Shown piece after piece: positions 38,285 through 38,957 of a stretch of 38,957 bases of DNA (the first letter of the stretch is position 1; every line of letters begins with the position of its first letter). Below the pieces are notes generated by a model. It did not search any database, was not told the DNA's origin, and saw only the letters and a list, made by a program, of their open reading frames with translations. This DNA is from 2-01-FULL-33-17 sp964401705 (GTDB lineage Bacteria > Patescibacteriota > Minisyncoccia > Phycocordibacterales > UBA9973). The stretch lies in NCBI GenBank assembly GCA_964401705.1, contig CAYNZJ010000003.1, positions 1 to 38,957 on the forward strand, read 5' to 3'. A program made the position numbers and the translations under genes.

Positions 38285-38518
38285 ATGGAAAATACAAAAA
38301 AACAAATGACAGGAAAAGTAGTATCGAATAAAATGCAAAAAACAGTTGTTGTTGCTGTTTCGACCTACAAGAAAAATCCTAAATACCAAAAATTCCAAAA
38401 AATTGTACGCAAGTTTAAAGCTCGCGACGATAGTGGACTTCTACAAATGGGAGATGTCGTAACCATTGAAGAAACTCGTCCAATTTCAAAAGATATTCAT
38501 CATATGGTGATAAAATAA
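38285..38518 (+). CDS. rpsQ: 30S ribosomal protein S17 (uS17)
   Basis: This 77-residue protein matches uS17, an early assembly protein. The segments MTGKVVSNKMQKTVVVAVSTYKK in its first strands and GDVVTIEETRPISKDIHHMV at the end are characteristic. It is slightly shorter than the usual 84 residues. Confidence 0.96.
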   Translation: MENTKKQMTGKVVSNKMQKTVVVAVSTYKKNPKYQKFQKIVRKFKARDDSGLLQMGDVVTIEETRPISKDIHHMVIK

Positions 38519-38524
38519 TACTTT

Positions 38525-38896
38525 ATGATTCAAGTAGAAACAGTAGTAAAAATTACAGATAATGCCGGAGGTAAGGTAGGTAAAGTATTTAAAATACTAG
38601 GTTCATCAAAACGCCGTTATGCGTATATTGGGGACCGAGTCATTTTATCTGTAAAAGTTGCAGAACCTCGAAAAGGTATTAAGAAAAAGGATGTGTGTGA
38701 AGCTGTAGTTGTTAGACAAGTTAAATCATTCCGTCGTAAAGATGGTTCATATATAAGATTTGATGACAATGCAGTAGTAATACTCGAAAAAGGTAAAAAG
38801 GAACCAAAAGCTGGTCGTGTGTTCGGTCCAATTCCAAGAGAATTAGCTGAACTTGGTTATCAGAAAATAGTATCACTTGCACAAGAAGTGTTATAA
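38525..38896 (+). CDS. rplN: 50S ribosomal protein L14 (uL14)
   Basis: This 123-residue protein matches uL14 at the subunit interface. It has the opening MIQVETVVKITDNAGGKVGK, the middle VCEAVVVRQVKSFRRKDGSYIRFDDNAVVIL and the end IPRELAELGYQKIVSLAQEVL. Length and position are standard. Confidence 0.97.
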   Translation: MIQVETVVKITDNAGGKVGKVFKILGSSKRRYAYIGDRVILSVKVAEPRKGIKKKDVCEAVVVRQVKSFRRKDGSYIRFDDNAVVILEKGKKEPKAGRVFGPIPRELAELGYQKIVSLAQEVL

Positions 38897-38903
38897 AAAA
38901 TTT

Positions 38904-38957
38904 ATGCATGTAAAAAAAGGAGACATGGTAATGGTTATTACCGGTAAAGATAAAGGT
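38904..38957 (+). CDS. rplX: 50S ribosomal protein L24 (uL24), 5' end only
   Basis: The window ends 18 codons into a gene that reads MHVKKGDMVMVITGKDKG. This is the KOW-motif opening of uL24, the assembly initiator that normally follows rplN in the spc operon. It starts 7 bases after the rplN stop. Confidence 0.9.
   Translation, partial: MHVKKGDMVMVITGKDKG

Noticed and set aside
1..38957. Reassignment of TGA to glycine, as in Absconditabacteria/Gracilibacteria
   Set aside because: Conserved genes (pnp, tuf, comM, ribosomal proteins) contain no in-frame TGA, so there is no sign of sense use; only avoidance as a stop is seen.

Overview
The window is an AT-rich bacterial chromosome segment that looks like a Candidate Phyla Radiation (Patescibacteria) genome, most likely of the Parcubacteria/Paceibacteria type. 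The reasons are the short, compact housekeeping proteins, several large lineage-specific secreted and coiled-coil proteins, and a -10 box lying only a few bases before many start codons. Shine-Dalgarno sequences are almost absent. Of 39 complete genes, 36 stop at TAA, 3 at TAG and none at TGA. The lineage is an inference from gene content; there is no 16S gene here to confirm it.

Layout. Bases 1-1270 hold the tail of an unidentified gene, a tiny GIY-YIG nuclease gene bounded by inverted repeats, a hypothetical gene, and the leader of pnp, which carries a 14-bp inverted repeat reaching into the start codon. Bases 1268-6461 carry pnp (RNA decay), a membrane protein, a DksA/TraR-like protein with a degenerate zinc finger, and comM (YifB AAA+ ATPase). 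Bases 6522-9596 (minus strand) carry a 608-residue unknown protein and a LysM-M23 cell-wall peptidase with a structured leader. Bases 9788-16274 form an operon driven by a perfect consensus promoter: a protein with DHH-phosphoesterase-like motifs, a 1402-residue coiled-coil/membrane protein and a small acidic protein. Bases 16404-21730 carry a UvrD/PcrA helicase, small genes, a GNAT acetyltransferase, a RAYT-like Y1 transposase with its REP palindromes, and rsmA. Bases 21769-27618 are a three-gene surface/secretion cluster. Bases 27718-31507 hold rplS, a peptidoglycan-binding protein, tRNA-Leu(GAG), a membrane protein, tRNA-His(GTG), rpmB, a site-2 protease and an unknown gene. From 31865 to the end is tuf followed by the S10/spc ribosomal protein genes: rpsJ, rplC, rplD, rplW, rplB, a break, rpsS, rplV, rpsC, rplP, rpmC, rpsQ, rplN and the start of rplX.

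The most interesting layer is the small palindromic DNA. At least five unrelated families are visible. (1) A 19-bp REP palindrome, GTCCAGGCCTTGCCTGGAC, occurs four times close to the RAYT-like transposase; two copies lie inside the transposase reading frame, in two different frames, and two serve as terminators. (2) CCCGTTAGAG inverted repeats bound a GIY-YIG nuclease gene and also form the pnp leader hairpin. (3) A CCCTGTAGT/ACTACGGGG hairpin occurs three times, each time just upstream of a translation gene (rplS, tuf, rpsS), with a TTGA(C/T)T -35 box at its downstream edge. (4) A 58-bp dyad of eight CTAG tetramers spaced by exactly 7 bp lies between tuf and rpsJ. (5) C/T-rich palindromes and a perfect 14-bp hairpin lie behind pnp. 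Together they suggest that repeat elements have been recruited as promoters, leaders and terminators in a very small genome.
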